Assembly: GCA_009914575.1 (NCBI GenBank)
Contig: WNEB01000032.1
Coordinates: forward strand, 1-10,788
Source: Burkholderia gladioli
Lineage (GTDB): Bacteria > Pseudomonadota > Gammaproteobacteria > Burkholderiales > Burkholderiaceae
Reading direction: 5' to 3'
Length of the DNA stretch: 10,788 nt
The notes under the pieces are model-generated. The model was not told where the DNA came from and made no database searches. It saw nothing but the letters and a program-made list of their open reading frames with translations. The position numbers and the translations under genes are program-made. Below are positions 1-7,506 of the stretch, one piece after another; the stretch's first letter is position 1; every line of letters starts with the position of its first letter.

Positions 1-136
1 TTCGGTTTCTTGGTAGGCTTCATTTCGGCGGTTCTCCTGTTCGGGAGGTTGGTCCTGGAAACCCGATTCTCTCGGATTCCTACGGGAACCGCCGCCTTCA
101 ACCTTCAACTACGTTTGGGACACCGCCCATGAGCCT
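1..136. other. Unassigned left-edge segment with strong fold potential
   Basis: No gene family is recognisable. A forward frame open from the edge to a TGA at 130-132 encodes a hydrophobic stretch with no motif I know. The segment can fold: CGGCGGTTC at 26-34 pairs with GAACCGCCG at 86-94. Inside that 9-bp stem sit two smaller hairpins, one near 34-47 (CTCC with GGAG) and one at 57-80 (GGAA with TTCC, and CCGA with TCGG). It stops abruptly at 136/137, where the IS3-family sequence begins in the middle of its transposase. The segment is therefore probably part of another mobile element, or the product of a rearrangement. An assembly chimera is also possible. Confidence 0.4.
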
Positions 137-285
137 GGGAGCAGGCCAAGGCTCATGTGTTTGACTACATTGAGGTTGACTACAATCGGATCCGGCTGCA
201 CTCGACCCTGGGCTACCTCAGCCCAGAGCAGTACGAGCTGGCCAATGTCGCTTAGATAGGTGTCCGTAAATCAGGGGCAAGATCA
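137..285 (+). mobile_element. IS3-family element, 3' end remnant (left copy)
   Basis: This 149-bp remnant matches the reverse complement of the right-edge copy, with one substitution and one 6-bp difference. It holds the last codons of the transposase and the terminal sequence. IS3-family ends carry 5'-TG...CA-3' tips. Here the outer end reads ...GGGGCAAGATCA, placing the tip at 285 directly against the acetoacetate decarboxylase remnant. The GCCCC-containing end resembles IS2-like members, but the subgroup assignment is an inference. The rest of the element is missing: homology to the other copy stops at 137. Confidence 0.85.
139..255 (+). pseudogene. IS3-family transposase (OrfB) C-terminal fragment
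   Basis: Thirty-eight codons run from [11 protein letters not shown] to a TAG at 253-255. The fragment contains [19 protein letters not shown], the conserved tail of IS3-family OrfB transposases just after the catalytic glutamate. The catalytic D, D and E residues lie upstream and are missing, so the fragment cannot be active. It keeps the conserved tyrosine of the LGY motif, whereas the right-edge copy has cysteine there. The reading frame continues back across 136/137 only as unrelated sequence. Confidence 0.85.
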
Positions 286-457
286 GGACATCAAGATGAA
301 GGGCGCGTGGACCGGCCCGGCCTCGTTGCAACTCGCACCGCACGCGCTCGCGCCGGTGGCCGACCTGCCGGTGCTCGAAATCGTCGAGGCCCACCACATC
401 ATGGCGGATCTGACGCTGGGCCTCGGCGAAGTCGTCCACGATTACCTCGCGAAGTAA
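286..457 (+). pseudogene. adc: Acetoacetate decarboxylase, C-terminal remnant truncated by IS
   Basis: The last 56 residues of an acetoacetate decarboxylase (about 246 residues in full) follow the IS end directly. The fragment contains [21 protein letters not shown] and a VVHDYLAK tail. These line up with the C-terminus of Clostridium Adc as I remember it (AWTGPTRLQL, HAMAPLNDLPV, VIYDYLK). The enzyme converts acetoacetate to acetone and CO2 through a Schiff base on a lysine that lies in the missing N-terminal part, so the remnant should be inactive. The 3-hydroxybutyrate dehydrogenase gene follows after 49 bp, consistent with a former operon for acetoacetate and PHB turnover. Its promoter has been lost with the 5' part. 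Transcription of the downstream genes may now depend on the IS or on an unseen promoter. Confidence 0.85.
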
Positions 458-506
458 CGCATCGCCTCACCTGAAACTCCTCCAACCACTACTCAGGAAA
501 ACGATC

Positions 507-1292
507 ATGAGCAATCTGAATGGCAAGACCGCAGTCGTGACGGGCGCCGCAAGCGGCATCGGCAAGGAAATCGCGCTGGAGCTGGCGAAGGCCGGCGCGG
601 CCGTGGCGATCGCCGACCTGAACCAAGACGGCGCGAACGCCGTTGCCGAGCAGATCAAGGCAGCGGGCGGCAAGGCGATCGGCGTGGCGATGGACGTCAC
701 GAACGAAGACGCCGTGAACGCCGGCATCGACAAGGTGGCCGCCGAATTCGGCTCGGTCGACATCCTGGTGTCGAACGCCGGCATCCAGATCGTCAACCCG
801 ATCGAGAATTATTCGTTCTCCGATTGGAAGAAGATGCAGGCGATCCACGTGGATGGCGCGTTCCTCACCACCAAGGCCGCGCTCAAGCACATGTACAAGG
901 ACGATCGCGGCGGCGTGGTGATCTACATGGGCTCGGTGCACTCGCACGAGGCGTCGCCGCTGAAGTCGGCCTATGTCACGGCCAAGCACGGCCTGCTGGG
1001 CCTGGCGCGCGTGCTGGCCAAGGAAGGCGCGAAGCACAACGTGCGCTCGCACGTGGTCTGCCCGGGCTTCGTGCGCACGCCGCTGGTCGACAAGCAGATC
1101 CCGGAACAGGCGAAGGAACTGGGCATCAGCGAGGAAGAAGTCGTCAAGAACGTGATGCTCGGCGATACGGTCGACGGCGTGTTCACCACGGTGGAAGACG
1201 TCGCGCAAACGGTGCTGTTCCTGTCGGCGTTCCCGAGCGCGGCGCTGACGGGCCAGTCGTTCGTCGTCAGCCACGGCTGGTTCATGCAATGA
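507..1292 (+). CDS. bdhA: 3-hydroxybutyrate dehydrogenase (SDR family)
   Basis: This 261-residue classical short-chain dehydrogenase interconverts (R)-3-hydroxybutyrate and acetoacetate with NAD, in the cytosol, as part of PHB and ketone-body turnover. The dinucleotide-binding motif TGAASGIG is at residues 12-19. Asp37 at the end of the second strand favours NAD over NADP. NAG is at 90-92 and the catalytic set is Ser143, Tyr156 and Lys160 (YVTAK). PGFVRTP follows at 186-192, and the C-terminus ends in HGWFMQ as in bacterial 3-hydroxybutyrate dehydrogenases. The ATG at 507 has an AGGA Shine-Dalgarno at 495-498. Length is normal and no lesion is visible, unlike most neighbours. It lies between the adc remnant and the patatin gene, with a 4-bp ATGA overlap into the latter. 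Other SDR substrates are possible, but the context argues against them. Confidence 0.93.
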   Translation: MSNLNGKTAVVTGAASGIGKEIALELAKAGAAVAIADLNQDGANAVAEQIKAAGGKAIGVAMDVTNEDAVNAGIDKVAAEFGSVDILVSNAGIQIVNPIENYSFSDWKKMQAIHVDGAFLTTKAALKHMYKDDRGGVVIYMGSVHSHEASPLKSAYVTAKHGLLGLARVLAKEGAKHNVRSHVVCPGFVRTPLVDKQIPEQAKELGISEEEVVKNVMLGDTVDGVFTTVEDVAQTVLFLSAFPSAALTGQSFVVSHGWFMQ

Positions 1293-2494
1293 AGCCGCAC
1301 GCCCGTACCGAAAGACAGGCGAGCGACCCCGACCTGCGTCACGAGGCCGGCAAGCCGGTCGCGCGCACGCTGGCGCTCGTGCTGGAAGGTGGCGGTGCGC
1401 TCGGCTCGTATCAGGCGGGCGTGTTCGAAGGCTTGCACGAAGCGGGCATGCCGCTCAACTGGATCGCCGGCATCTCGATCGGCGCGCTGAACACCGCGCT
1501 GATCGCCGGCAATCCGCCCGAGCGGCAGGTCGAGCGGCTGCGCGAGTTCTGGAACACGATCTGCCAGCCGGCGTTCTTCCCGGCGTTGCCGCCGGCGATG
1601 GAATTCGCGCTGTTCAACAGCGTCGAATCGGTCCGCCAGGCCTTCACCGCCTCGCAGGCGGCCAGCGCGATCCTGCAGGGGCAGCGCGGCTTCTTCGTGC
1701 CGCGCTGCCCGCCGCCGCTGCCCGGCGTGCGCGACGACGATCCGGCCCGCGTCAGCTATTACGACACGTCGGCGCTGCGCGAAACGCTGCTCGAGTTCTG
1801 CGATTTCGATCTGATCAACTCGGGCAAGATCCGCGTGTCGGTCGGCGCGGTGAACGTGGCCACCGGCAACTTCACCTACTTCGACAACACGAAGATCACG
1901 CTGCGCCCCGAGCATTTCATGGCCTCGGGTGCGTTGCCGCCCGCCTTCCCGCCCGTCGAGATCGACGGTCAGTACTACTGGGATGGTGACGTGGTGTCGA
2001 ACACGCCGCTGATGGAAGTGCTGCGCGCCTCGCCGCGCCCCGACACGCTCGCGTTCCAGGTCGATCTGTGGAATGCGCGCGGGCCGCTGCCGGCCACGCT
2101 GGCCGATGTCGCCGAGCGAACCAAGGACGTGCAGTATTCGAGCCGGACGCGTCTCGTGACCGACACGCTGCAACGCGAACAGCGCTTCCGCAACGTGCTG
2201 CGCCGCGTGCTCGATCTCGTGCCGGAAGACGTGCGCGTGCGCAACAGCGATCCGTGGTGCCAGCAGGCGGACGTGCTGTCCACCGGCAAGCGCTACAACG
2301 TCCAGCATCTGATCTACCAGCAGAAGCCCTACGAGCACGATTACAAGGACTATCAGTTCGGTACCTCGACTATGCGCGACCACTGGTCGGCGGGCCTCGT
2401 CGATATCCGCAACACGCTGGGCGTGCCCGACGCGCTCGAACTGCCGACCAACGACGCCGGCTTCGTCACGCACGACATCCACCGTCCGCGCTGA
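1289..2494 (+). CDS. Patatin-like phospholipase with C-terminal DUF3734
   Basis: This 401-residue hydrolase of the patatin family carries a Ser-Asp catalytic dyad. The glycine-rich oxyanion loop [12 protein letters not shown] starts at about residue 33. The nucleophile is Ser63 in GISIG and the catalytic aspartate is Asp232 in WDGD. The part after about residue 290, rich in R, Q and Y and including a [15 protein letters not shown] segment, fits the DUF3734 region that commonly follows patatin in proteobacteria. No signal peptide or membrane segment is seen, so it is probably cytosolic. The chosen ATG overlaps the bdhA stop (ATGA at 1289-1292), implying translational coupling. The frame is open much further upstream, but that part lies inside bdhA in another frame. 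Family members cleave acyl esters. Together with adc and bdhA, a role in PHB or membrane lipid turnover is likely but not proven. Confidence 0.92.
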   Translation: MKPHARTERQASDPDLRHEAGKPVARTLALVLEGGGALGSYQAGVFEGLHEAGMPLNWIAGISIGALNTALIAGNPPERQVERLREFWNTICQPAFFPALPPAMEFALFNSVESVRQAFTASQAASAILQGQRGFFVPRCPPPLPGVRDDDPARVSYYDTSALRETLLEFCDFDLINSGKIRVSVGAVNVATGNFTYFDNTKITLRPEHFMASGALPPAFPPVEIDGQYYWDGDVVSNTPLMEVLRASPRPDTLAFQVDLWNARGPLPATLADVAERTKDVQYSSRTRLVTDTLQREQRFRNVLRRVLDLVPEDVRVRNSDPWCQQADVLSTGKRYNVQHLIYQQKPYEHDYKDYQFGTSTMRDHWSAGLVDIRNTLGVPDALELPTNDAGFVTHDIHRPR

Positions 2495-2503
2495 CGCCGT
2501 TCG

Positions 2504-2579
2504 GGCAAGCCGCGCCGTTCGCGCGCGGCCTTGCCCTCGCATCGCATGGCTGGCGGCCTCATCGGTCGGCCATGCGATG
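2504..2579. other. Two consecutive stem-loops after the patatin gene
   Basis: The first hairpin is 2504-2535: GGCAAG pairs with CTTGCC and CCGCGC pairs with GCGCGG, with one small bulge. The second has a perfect 11-bp stem, CATCGCATGGC at 2540-2550 with GCCATGCGATG at 2569-2579. Neither is followed by a T-run, so they are not standard intrinsic terminators. They may stabilise the upstream mRNA or attenuate readthrough into the next gene, whose alternative ATG at 2577 lies inside the second stem. Confidence 0.55.
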
Positions 2580-2612
2580 TCTCGCCTTCTTCATCCTCTC
2601 GCCTCCACCGCC

Positions 2613-3082
2613 ATGCCGATCCTGATCGTTCTCCTCGTGTTCGCCGCGCTCGTCTGGGGCGCGATTGCCGCGTTTCATGCCGTGGCTGCGCAATTCGGCA
2701 TGGGGGTGGCGATCGGCGTGTCGTGCGTGGCGGCGGTGCTGCTCGCGCTGGCGCGGTGGCGGCCTGGCTGCGCAGCCGCCGCGAGATCGCGCCCAAATAC
2801 CCCAGGGAAGGCGGCTGGACGCATGCGGTGCGTCACGGCGCGGCGGAGTTGAAGCTGTCGTCGACGCAGGGGCTGCTGTGGCTGTCGCAGGATGGCGCCA
2901 CCGGCCATTACACGCTGACGGACGTGGAGAGCTGCCGCGCGCGGCAAGACGGCGAGCGCTGGCAGCTCGCGATCGCGCTGCGCGATCCGCAACATCCGGC
3001 GTGGGCGCTGCCGATGCCGAGCCAGCGCGAGGCGAAGCGCTGGGCACGCGTCGTCGCGCTGGCGAAGGCCGGCAAGCTGTAA
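2613..3082 (+). pseudogene. Small membrane protein of unknown function, frameshifted
   Basis: I do not recognise the family. Read through one frame correction, the gene encodes about 155 residues. Two hydrophobic segments come first (about residues 1-25 and 28-50), then WLRSRREIAPKYPREGG, and then a soluble domain rich in W and R ending in ALAKAGKL. The start at 2613 puts the first membrane segment at the N-terminus. An in-frame ATG at 2577 adds 12 residues but lies in a hairpin. The break is at 2752-2755, where CGCG stands in place of the single CG that would join LLALA to VAAWLRSRR, a 2-bp tandem duplication. Without correction the protein ends soon after the second membrane segment. It lies 118 bp after the patatin gene, same strand, and may have been the last member of that operon. 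Confidence 0.65.
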
Positions 3083-3093
3083 GGCACGCCGGG

Positions 3094-3102
3094 CAAAAAA
3101 CG
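3094..3102. repeat. 9-bp direct repeat, left (candidate target duplication)
   Basis: CAAAAAACG immediately precedes the inverted-repeat element and recurs exactly at 3367-3375 just after it. Nine base pairs is a common target-duplication length for several transposase families. Confidence 0.6.
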
Positions 3103-3366
3103 GCCTCTCTTGAATTTCGAGTGGGTGGATTTTTCCGGGTCAAGGGTGGGCGAAGCCCGGCGCAGCGAACCCTTGATGCGGAGAAATCTACGAGCACGCT
3201 TGAGGGCTCGGGCCAGGCAAAGCCTTGCGCCGCCTGGTCCCCGAGCCCGTCCGGCGGCGAGGACTTCCCCACCTTGGGGCGGGGCTAGGGGTGGGAAGAT
3301 ACCGTTTTGCGACGTAGGTTTTCGTACCCCAGCGGCCCTTTTCACCCACTCAAATTTCAAGAGAGC
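3103..3366. mobile_element. MITE-like element with inverted termini, non-coding
   Basis: This 264-bp unit has imperfect terminal inverted repeats of about 24 bp. The left arm (3103-3127, beginning GCCTCTCTTGAA) pairs with the right arm (3343-3366, ending TTCAAGAGAGC), with two mismatches and one single-base gap. It is flanked by the exact 9-bp repeat CAAAAAACG. The interior has no credible gene but contains several nested hairpins. One has 20-bp arms at 3128-3147 and 3169-3188 with three mismatches. A near-perfect 15-bp stem lies at 3204-3218 with 3232-3248, and a G/C-run hairpin at about 3264-3297. Joining the flanks with one copy of the direct repeat recreates a perfect 7-bp stem (GCCGGGC with GCCCGGC) around an AAAAAAC loop, which supports insertion into an older hairpin. 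Alternatively it is a dispersed intergenic repeat of another kind. Confidence 0.65.
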
Positions 3367-3375
3367 CAAAAAACG
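3367..3375. repeat. 9-bp direct repeat, right (candidate target duplication)
   Basis: Second exact copy of CAAAAAACG, abutting the right inverted terminus. It includes the T-run (minus strand) of the terminator of the glucarate operon. Confidence 0.6.
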
Positions 3376-3416
3376 CCCGGCCCGCACGCTGCACGATGCG
3401 CAGCGGCGGTCGGGCG
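3368..3416 (-). terminator. Intrinsic terminator of the glucarate operon
   Basis: Read on the minus strand, a long stem is followed by six T. CGCCCG pairs with CGGGCG (plus-strand 3411-3416 and 3374-3379), and further inside CCGC pairs with GCGG and CGCTGC with GCAGCG. The T-run corresponds to 3368-3373. The stem begins 24 bp past the stop codon of the dehydratase gene at 3440, so it fits as the operon terminator. Confidence 0.8.
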
Positions 3417-3439
3417 TCGCGCCGGCCTGGAAGCCTGGC

Positions 3440-4357
3440 TTACTGCGCGCCGAGCTTCTTGATCAGCACGTCGAGTTCGGCCACTTCCTCTTCGGTCAGG
3501 TCCGTCAGCGGTGCGCGCACCGGGCCGGCGTCGTGGCCGACCAGCGTCGCGCCGGCCTTCACGATGCTGCCCGCGTAGCCTGCGCGGCGGTTGCGGATCT
3601 TCAGGTACGGCAGGAAGAAATCGTCGATCAGCTTGCCGACCGTTTCGTGATCTTCGGCCGCGATCGCGCGGTAGAAATCCATCGCCGTCTTCGGGATGAA
3701 GTTGAACACGGTCGACGAGTAGACCGGCACGCCGAGCGCCTTGTAGGCCGCTGCGTACACTTCGGCGGTCGGCAGGCCGCCGAGATAGGCGAATAGGTCG
3801 CCGAGGCGGCGGCGGATCGTGACCATCGGTTCGATCTCGCCCACGCCGTCCTTGAAGCCGATCAGGTTCGGGCAGCGGTCGGCCAGGCGTTCCAGCATGT
3901 CGGCGTTCAGCTTCGAATTGGCGCGGTTGTAGATGATCACGCCGATGTCCGGCACGGCCTTGCAGACTTCTTCCGCGTGCAGCGCGATGCCTTCCTGCGA
4001 GGCTTCCGTCAGGTAATGCGGCATCAACAGGATGCCGTTCGCGCCGAGGCGCTGGGCTTCCTTCGCGTACTCGATCGCCACGCGCGTGGGGCCGCCGGCG
4101 CCGGCCAGGATCGGCACCTTGCCCTTGCAGGTTTCCGTCGCCGTGCGAACCACGTTCGAGTAGTCGGCTTGCGTCAGCGAGAAGAATTCGCCCGTGCCGC
4201 CGGCCACGAACAGCGCCGAGGCGCCGTACGGGGCGAGCCATTCGAGGCGTTCGATGAACGTATCGGCGCGGAAGTTTCCTTGTGCGTCGAAATCGGTGAC
4301 GGGGAAGGACAGCAGCCCTTCGGAGATGATCTGCTTCAGTTCTTGCGGCGTGGTCAT
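3440..4357 (-). CDS. kdgD: 5-dehydro-4-deoxyglucarate dehydratase
   Basis: This 305-residue TIM-barrel enzyme belongs to the DHDPS/NAL class I lyase-like family. It dehydrates and decarboxylates 5-dehydro-4-deoxy-D-glucarate to 2-oxoglutarate semialdehyde (2,5-dioxopentanoate), the second step of D-glucarate and galactarate breakdown. GGTGE is at 53-57, the catalytic tyrosine at 143 (IIYNRAN) and the Schiff-base lysine at 169 (IGFKDGVG). Length is close to the usual 303. The ATG at 4355-4357 is preceded by an AGG-containing ribosome site (AGGCAAGCTC). A longer frame from 4417 adds residues unlike the family and overlaps the upstream stop. It is 64 bp downstream of glucarate dehydratase on the same strand. 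It is the only gene of its operon with no visible lesion, although it should be starved of substrate if its neighbours are truly broken. Confidence 0.93.
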   Translation of the reverse strand: MTTPQELKQIISEGLLSFPVTDFDAQGNFRADTFIERLEWLAPYGASALFVAGGTGEFFSLTQADYSNVVRTATETCKGKVPILAGAGGPTRVAIEYAKEAQRLGANGILLMPHYLTEASQEGIALHAEEVCKAVPDIGVIIYNRANSKLNADMLERLADRCPNLIGFKDGVGEIEPMVTIRRRLGDLFAYLGGLPTAEVYAAAYKALGVPVYSSTVFNFIPKTAMDFYRAIAAEDHETVGKLIDDFFLPYLKIRNRRAGYAGSIVKAGATLVGHDAGPVRAPLTDLTEEEVAELDVLIKKLGAQ

Positions 4358-4421
4358 GAGCTTGCCTGCTTCAAGGTTGAATGAGGTTCGGGAATTCGAT
4401 GCGGCGTGATGCGTCACGCGC

Positions 4422-5779
4422 TCAGCGCACGAGGCACGGACGCTTGTTGTCGAACTTCCAGTTGGGGATCAGGTACTGCATGGCGATGCCGTCGTCGCGC
4501 GCGCCGAGGCCGTGCTGTTCGTACAGCGCGTTGGCGCGTTCGAGCGCATCCATGTCGAGCTCGATGTCGAGGCCCGGCTTGGCCGGCACCTTGACCTTGC
4601 CGCCGACGATCTGCAGCGGACCCTGCGTCAGGAACTGGCCGTCCTGCCAGATCCAGTGCGTGTCGATCGCCGTGATCTTGCCCGGCGCGGCGGCGGCCAC
4701 GTGCGTGAACATCGCCAGCGACACGTCGAAGTGGTTGTTCGAATGCGAACCCCAGGTCAGGCCCCAGTCGTTGCACATCTGCGCGACGCGCACCGAGCCC
4801 TGCATCGTCCAGAAGTGCGGATCGGCCAGCGGAATGTCGACGACCAATTGCAGCTGGATCGCGTGGCCCATCTGGCGCCAATCCGTCGCGATCATGTTGG
4901 TGGCCGTCGGCAGGCCGGTGGCGCGGCGGAACTCGGCCATCACTTCGCGGCCCGAGTAGCCGTTTTCCGCGCCGCACGGGTCTTCCGCGTAGGCCAGCAC
5001 GCCGTGCATGTCGCGGCACAGGCGCACGGCCTCGGCCAGCGACCACGCGCCGTTCGGATCGAGCGTCACGCGCGCGCTCGGGAAGCGTTCGGCCAGCGCC
5101 TTCGCGGCCTCGATTTCCTCGTCGCCGGACAGCACGCCGCCCTTGAGCTTGAAATCGTTGAAGCCGTAACGGGCCTGCGCGGCTTCGGCCAGGCGCACCA
5201 CGGCTTCCGGCGTCAGCGCGACTTCGGTGCGCAGGCGCTCCCAATCGTCGCGGCCGGCGGCGCCGTTCTCGTACGGCAGGTCGGTCTTGTTGCGGTCGCC
5301 GATGTAGAACAGGTAGCCGAGCATTTCCACTTCGTCGCGCTGCTGGCCTTCGCCGAGCAGGGCCGCCACGGGCACGTTCAGGTGCTGGCCGAGCAGGTCG
5401 AGCAGCGCGGCTTCGAGCGCGGTGACGGCGTGGATCGTGGTGCGCAGGTCGAAGGTCTGAAGACCGCGACCGCCGGCGTCGCGATCGGCGAACGTCGAGC
5501 GCACGCGGTTCGGTTCAGCACCGCCTGCAGGTTGCCGATCGACTGCCCGACGACGATCTCGCGCGCGTCGTCGATCGTCTTGAGGATCGCTTCGCCGCCC
5601 GGCACTTCGCCGATGCCGGTGTGGCCGCTGCTGTCGCGCAGGATCACGATGTTGCGCGTGAAGAACGGGCCGTGCGCGCCGCTCAGGTTCATCAGCATGC
5701 TGTCGCGGCCGGCTACCGGCACGACGCGCAGCTCGGTCACGACAGGGGCGGCGTTCGCTTGGACGGAATTCGATGACAT
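4422..5779 (-). pseudogene. gudD: D-glucarate dehydratase, frameshifted by a 5-bp duplication
   Basis: This enolase-superfamily enzyme dehydrates D-glucarate to 5-dehydro-4-deoxyglucarate. The start is the ATG at 5777-5779. After residue 90 (AVLNR) the frame breaks because CGGTT is repeated at 5506-5515. Removing one copy restores [15 protein letters not shown] and a protein of 450 residues (E. coli GudD 446). In that corrected numbering the KLK pair is Lys209/Lys211, metal ligands are Asp239, Glu264 and Asn293, and the acid-base pair is His344 (GSHSNNH) with Asp318 (LADPHFW). The offset from E. coli numbering changes from 4 to 5 between Asn293 and Asp318. The cause is an extra valine from a GAC repeat at 4839-4844 (VVDIPLADP where VDIPLADP is expected). 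As written only the first 90 residues are native, so the enzyme should be inactive unless the sequence is in error. It lies between the MFS gene and kdgD. Confidence 0.9.
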
Positions 5780-5878
5780 GGTGCGTTACCTGAAAAAGGC
5801 GCCGGCATTGGCGCTGGAAAAACGGTTCGAAAATCGGCGGCGCTGGTTGCGCGCCACCATGCGTTCATGAGCCTAGCG

Positions 5879-7212
5879 TTACTGCGAGCGGCTTTGCAGC
5901 GTGCCGCCGCCCTGCGTCGAATCGGTCGGTCGGCTGCGGGCGAAGAAGCCCGCCACCGCCGCGATCAGCGAGGCGACCGCCAGCCCGTACAGCCCGCCCT
6001 TGATCGAGCCGGGCTGCTGCAGATACCCGAACGCGGTCGGCGCGAAGAAGCCGCCGAGGTTGCCGATCGAGTTGATCAGTGCGATCACGCCGGTCGCCAC
6101 GCGGGCGTCGATATAGCCCTGCGGAATCGGCCAGAACAGCGACGAGGCCGCCTTGAAGCCGATCGCCGCGAAGCCGATCGCCACAAACGACAGCGTCGGA
6201 TCGCTGGTGGTGGACGCGAACAGCCCGCACGCCGCGATCACGAGCGCCGTGGCCATATCCACGCGCGCTGGTGGCGCCAGCGCGCCGACGCCATCGAAAA
6301 GCCGTACATCGCAACCATCGCGATCAGCCACGGAATCGCATTGAGCAGCCCGACCTGGAAATCGGTGAGGCCGCCGATCTTGCGGATGATGGTCGGCAGC
6401 CAGAACGTGGCCGCGTAGATCGTCAGCTGGATCGCGAAATACAGGAAGCAGAACAGCAGGATCTGCGGATCGCGCAGCAGCTTCAGCGTGGGCACGTGCG
6501 CGTTGCCGCGTGCGTCGCGCGCCGCTTGCTCCGCCGCGATGGTCGTGCGCAACACCTGCTTTTCCTCGCCCGTCAGCCAGTGCGCGTCGTCGATGCGCGA
6601 CTTCAGCATCATCCAGCTCACGCCGCACAGCAGGATCGAGAAGCCGCCCTCGATCAGGAACATCCACTGCCAGCCCTTCAGCCCGAGGCCGCTGATCGAC
6701 AGCAGGCTGCCGGTGATCGGGCCGGACAGCACCGACGCGAACGCCGAGCCGCCGAGGAAGATCGCCACGGCCTTGCCGCGCGACGCTTGCGGCAGCCACT
6801 GCGTGAAGTAGTACACCACCACGCCCGGGAAGAAGCCGGCCTCGGCCACGCCGAGCAGGAAGCGCAGCACGTAGAACGACTGTTCGTTCTGCACGAAGGC
6901 CATCGCCGCCGCGACGATGCCCCAGGTGCCCATGATCCGCGTGAGCCAGGCGCGCGCGCCGAACTTCTGCATCAACAGGTTCGACGGCACCTCTAACAGC
7001 GCGTAGCCGACGAAGAACAACCCGCTGCCGAACCCGTAGGCCGCGGCGCCGATGCCGAGATCGGCATGCATGTGCGAATTGACGAACCCGATGTTCACGC
7101 GATCGATGTAGTTCGCGATGAACATGATCATAAACAGCGGCATCACATGCCGCATTACCTTCGCGACCGCCGAATCGAGCGGGGCCGCTGCCGTACCGAG
7201 AGCTGCTGTCAA
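5879..7212 (-). pseudogene. MFS sugar-acid transporter, frameshifted
   Basis: This major facilitator of the anion:cation symporter type is probably the uptake permease for D-glucarate; its sequence also resembles tartrate/phthalate permeases. Corrected length is 443 residues with about 12 hydrophobic segments. Visible family features include FIANYIDRVNIGF in the first helix, a loop with RAWLTRIMGTWG, GVAEAGFFPG, and QWLPQASRGKAVAIF. The frame breaks at 6255-6258: AT is doubled within what reads AW-M-ATALVIAACG once one AT is removed, so roughly the last 120 residues (the last helices) are out of frame. The start is a TTG at 7210-7212, supported by a strong AGGAGA ribosome site five bases upstream. 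It is first in the minus-strand glucarate operon, 99 bp before gudD, with the operator array upstream. Confidence 0.88.
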
Positions 7213-7217
7213 CGATG

Positions 7218-7223
7218 TCTCCT
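7218..7223 (-). promoter_or_regulatory. Shine-Dalgarno site setting a TTG start
   Basis: On the minus strand AGGAGA lies five bases before the TTG at 7210-7212. There is no in-frame ATG nearby that would give a better start, so this site decides the start of the MFS gene. Confidence 0.75.
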
Positions 7224-7286
7224 GAATCGGCCGTCACCGGCCTGAACGACAGGACGCAACACCGTTCGTCGCACTTGGGCGATTTG

Positions 7287-7387
7287 CTGTGATACGTTGT
7301 CCGACAACATTGTCGTCGGACAACCTGTTCATTCGTTAGCGGCGTTAACCCTGAAGCGGCTCGACTCAGTGCCAAAGCGTATCACAG
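7287..7387. repeat. Perfect 10-bp inverted repeat in the glucarate intergenic region
   Basis: CTGTGATACG at 7287-7296 and its exact complement CGTATCACAG at 7378-7387 face each other across 81 bp. The left arm touches the first operator-like palindrome. TGTGA is also a CRP half-site core, but the arms are too far apart for one CRP site. It might be paired regulator half-sites or a looping element; the function is unknown. Confidence 0.5.
7296..7324. promoter_or_regulatory. Two FadR-type operator sites near the MFS operon start
   Basis: GTTGTCCGACAAC at 7296-7308 is a perfect GTTGTC-N-GACAAC palindrome. GTCGTCGGACAAC at 7312-7324 is the same with one mismatch. Their centres are 16 bp apart. 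GntR/FadR-subfamily regulators generally bind short palindromes with GT and AC half-sites (TNGTNNNACNA-like), and a member of that subfamily is encoded divergently at 7703. The sites lie 84-112 bp upstream of the MFS start and probably mediate repression of the minus-strand operon. Confidence 0.7.
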
Positions 7388-7432
7388 GACGCTTTCGCGA
7401 CGATGACAGGCGCCTGCCAAACGTCATGCTAG

Positions 7433-7506
7433 GACATCAGACAACATGAAATTTTGACATATTGCCTGACCTCGTCTGACAACAAAACCGGAAGTTGTCC
7501 GATGAG
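7433..7506. promoter_or_regulatory. Cluster of operator-like sites on the regulator side
   Basis: Degenerate copies of GTTGTC-N-GACAAC occur at 7433-7445 (GACATCAGACAAC), 7461-7473 (ATTGCCTGACCTC, weak), 7471-7483 (CTCGTCTGACAAC, two mismatches) and 7494-7506 (GTTGTCCGATGAG, one perfect half). The centres of the last two are 23 bp apart, about two helical turns. This second cluster, about 150 bp from the first, suggests autoregulation or cooperative binding or looping. Confidence 0.55.
7454..7482 (+). promoter_or_regulatory. Possible promoter of the FadR-type regulator
   Basis: A perfect -35 hexamer TTGACA at 7454-7459 is followed after 17 bp by TGACAA at 7477-7482, a weak -10 with three of six consensus bases. 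The -10 lies inside the operator-like site at 7471-7483, which would allow autorepression. The transcript leader would be more than 200 nt. Confidence 0.4.

Noticed and set aside
824..1288. N-terminal extension of the patatin frame into bdhA
   Set aside because: The extension reads as out-of-frame bdhA sequence, rich in G, R and A. The ATG at 1289 overlapping the stop gives a normal-length patatin protein.
971..2542. 523-codon minus-strand open frame opposite the patatin gene
   Set aside because: It is the shadow of a GC-rich gene: composition is dominated by R, A, H and V with no motif, and the plus-strand frame has complete patatin signatures.
2504..2579. Intrinsic terminator after the patatin gene
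   Set aside because: The stems are strong but there is no T-run after either, and a gene on the same strand follows at once. Kept only as stem-loops.
3103..3366. Structured non-coding RNA gene or group II intron fragment
   Set aside because: The hairpins could fit an RNA, but the inverted termini and exact flanking 9-bp repeat are better explained by a MITE. No intron domain V-like sequence was seen.
4512..5870. 452-codon plus-strand open frame opposite glucarate dehydratase
   Set aside because: It is a shadow frame. The opposite strand carries all enolase-superfamily catalytic motifs and this one has none.
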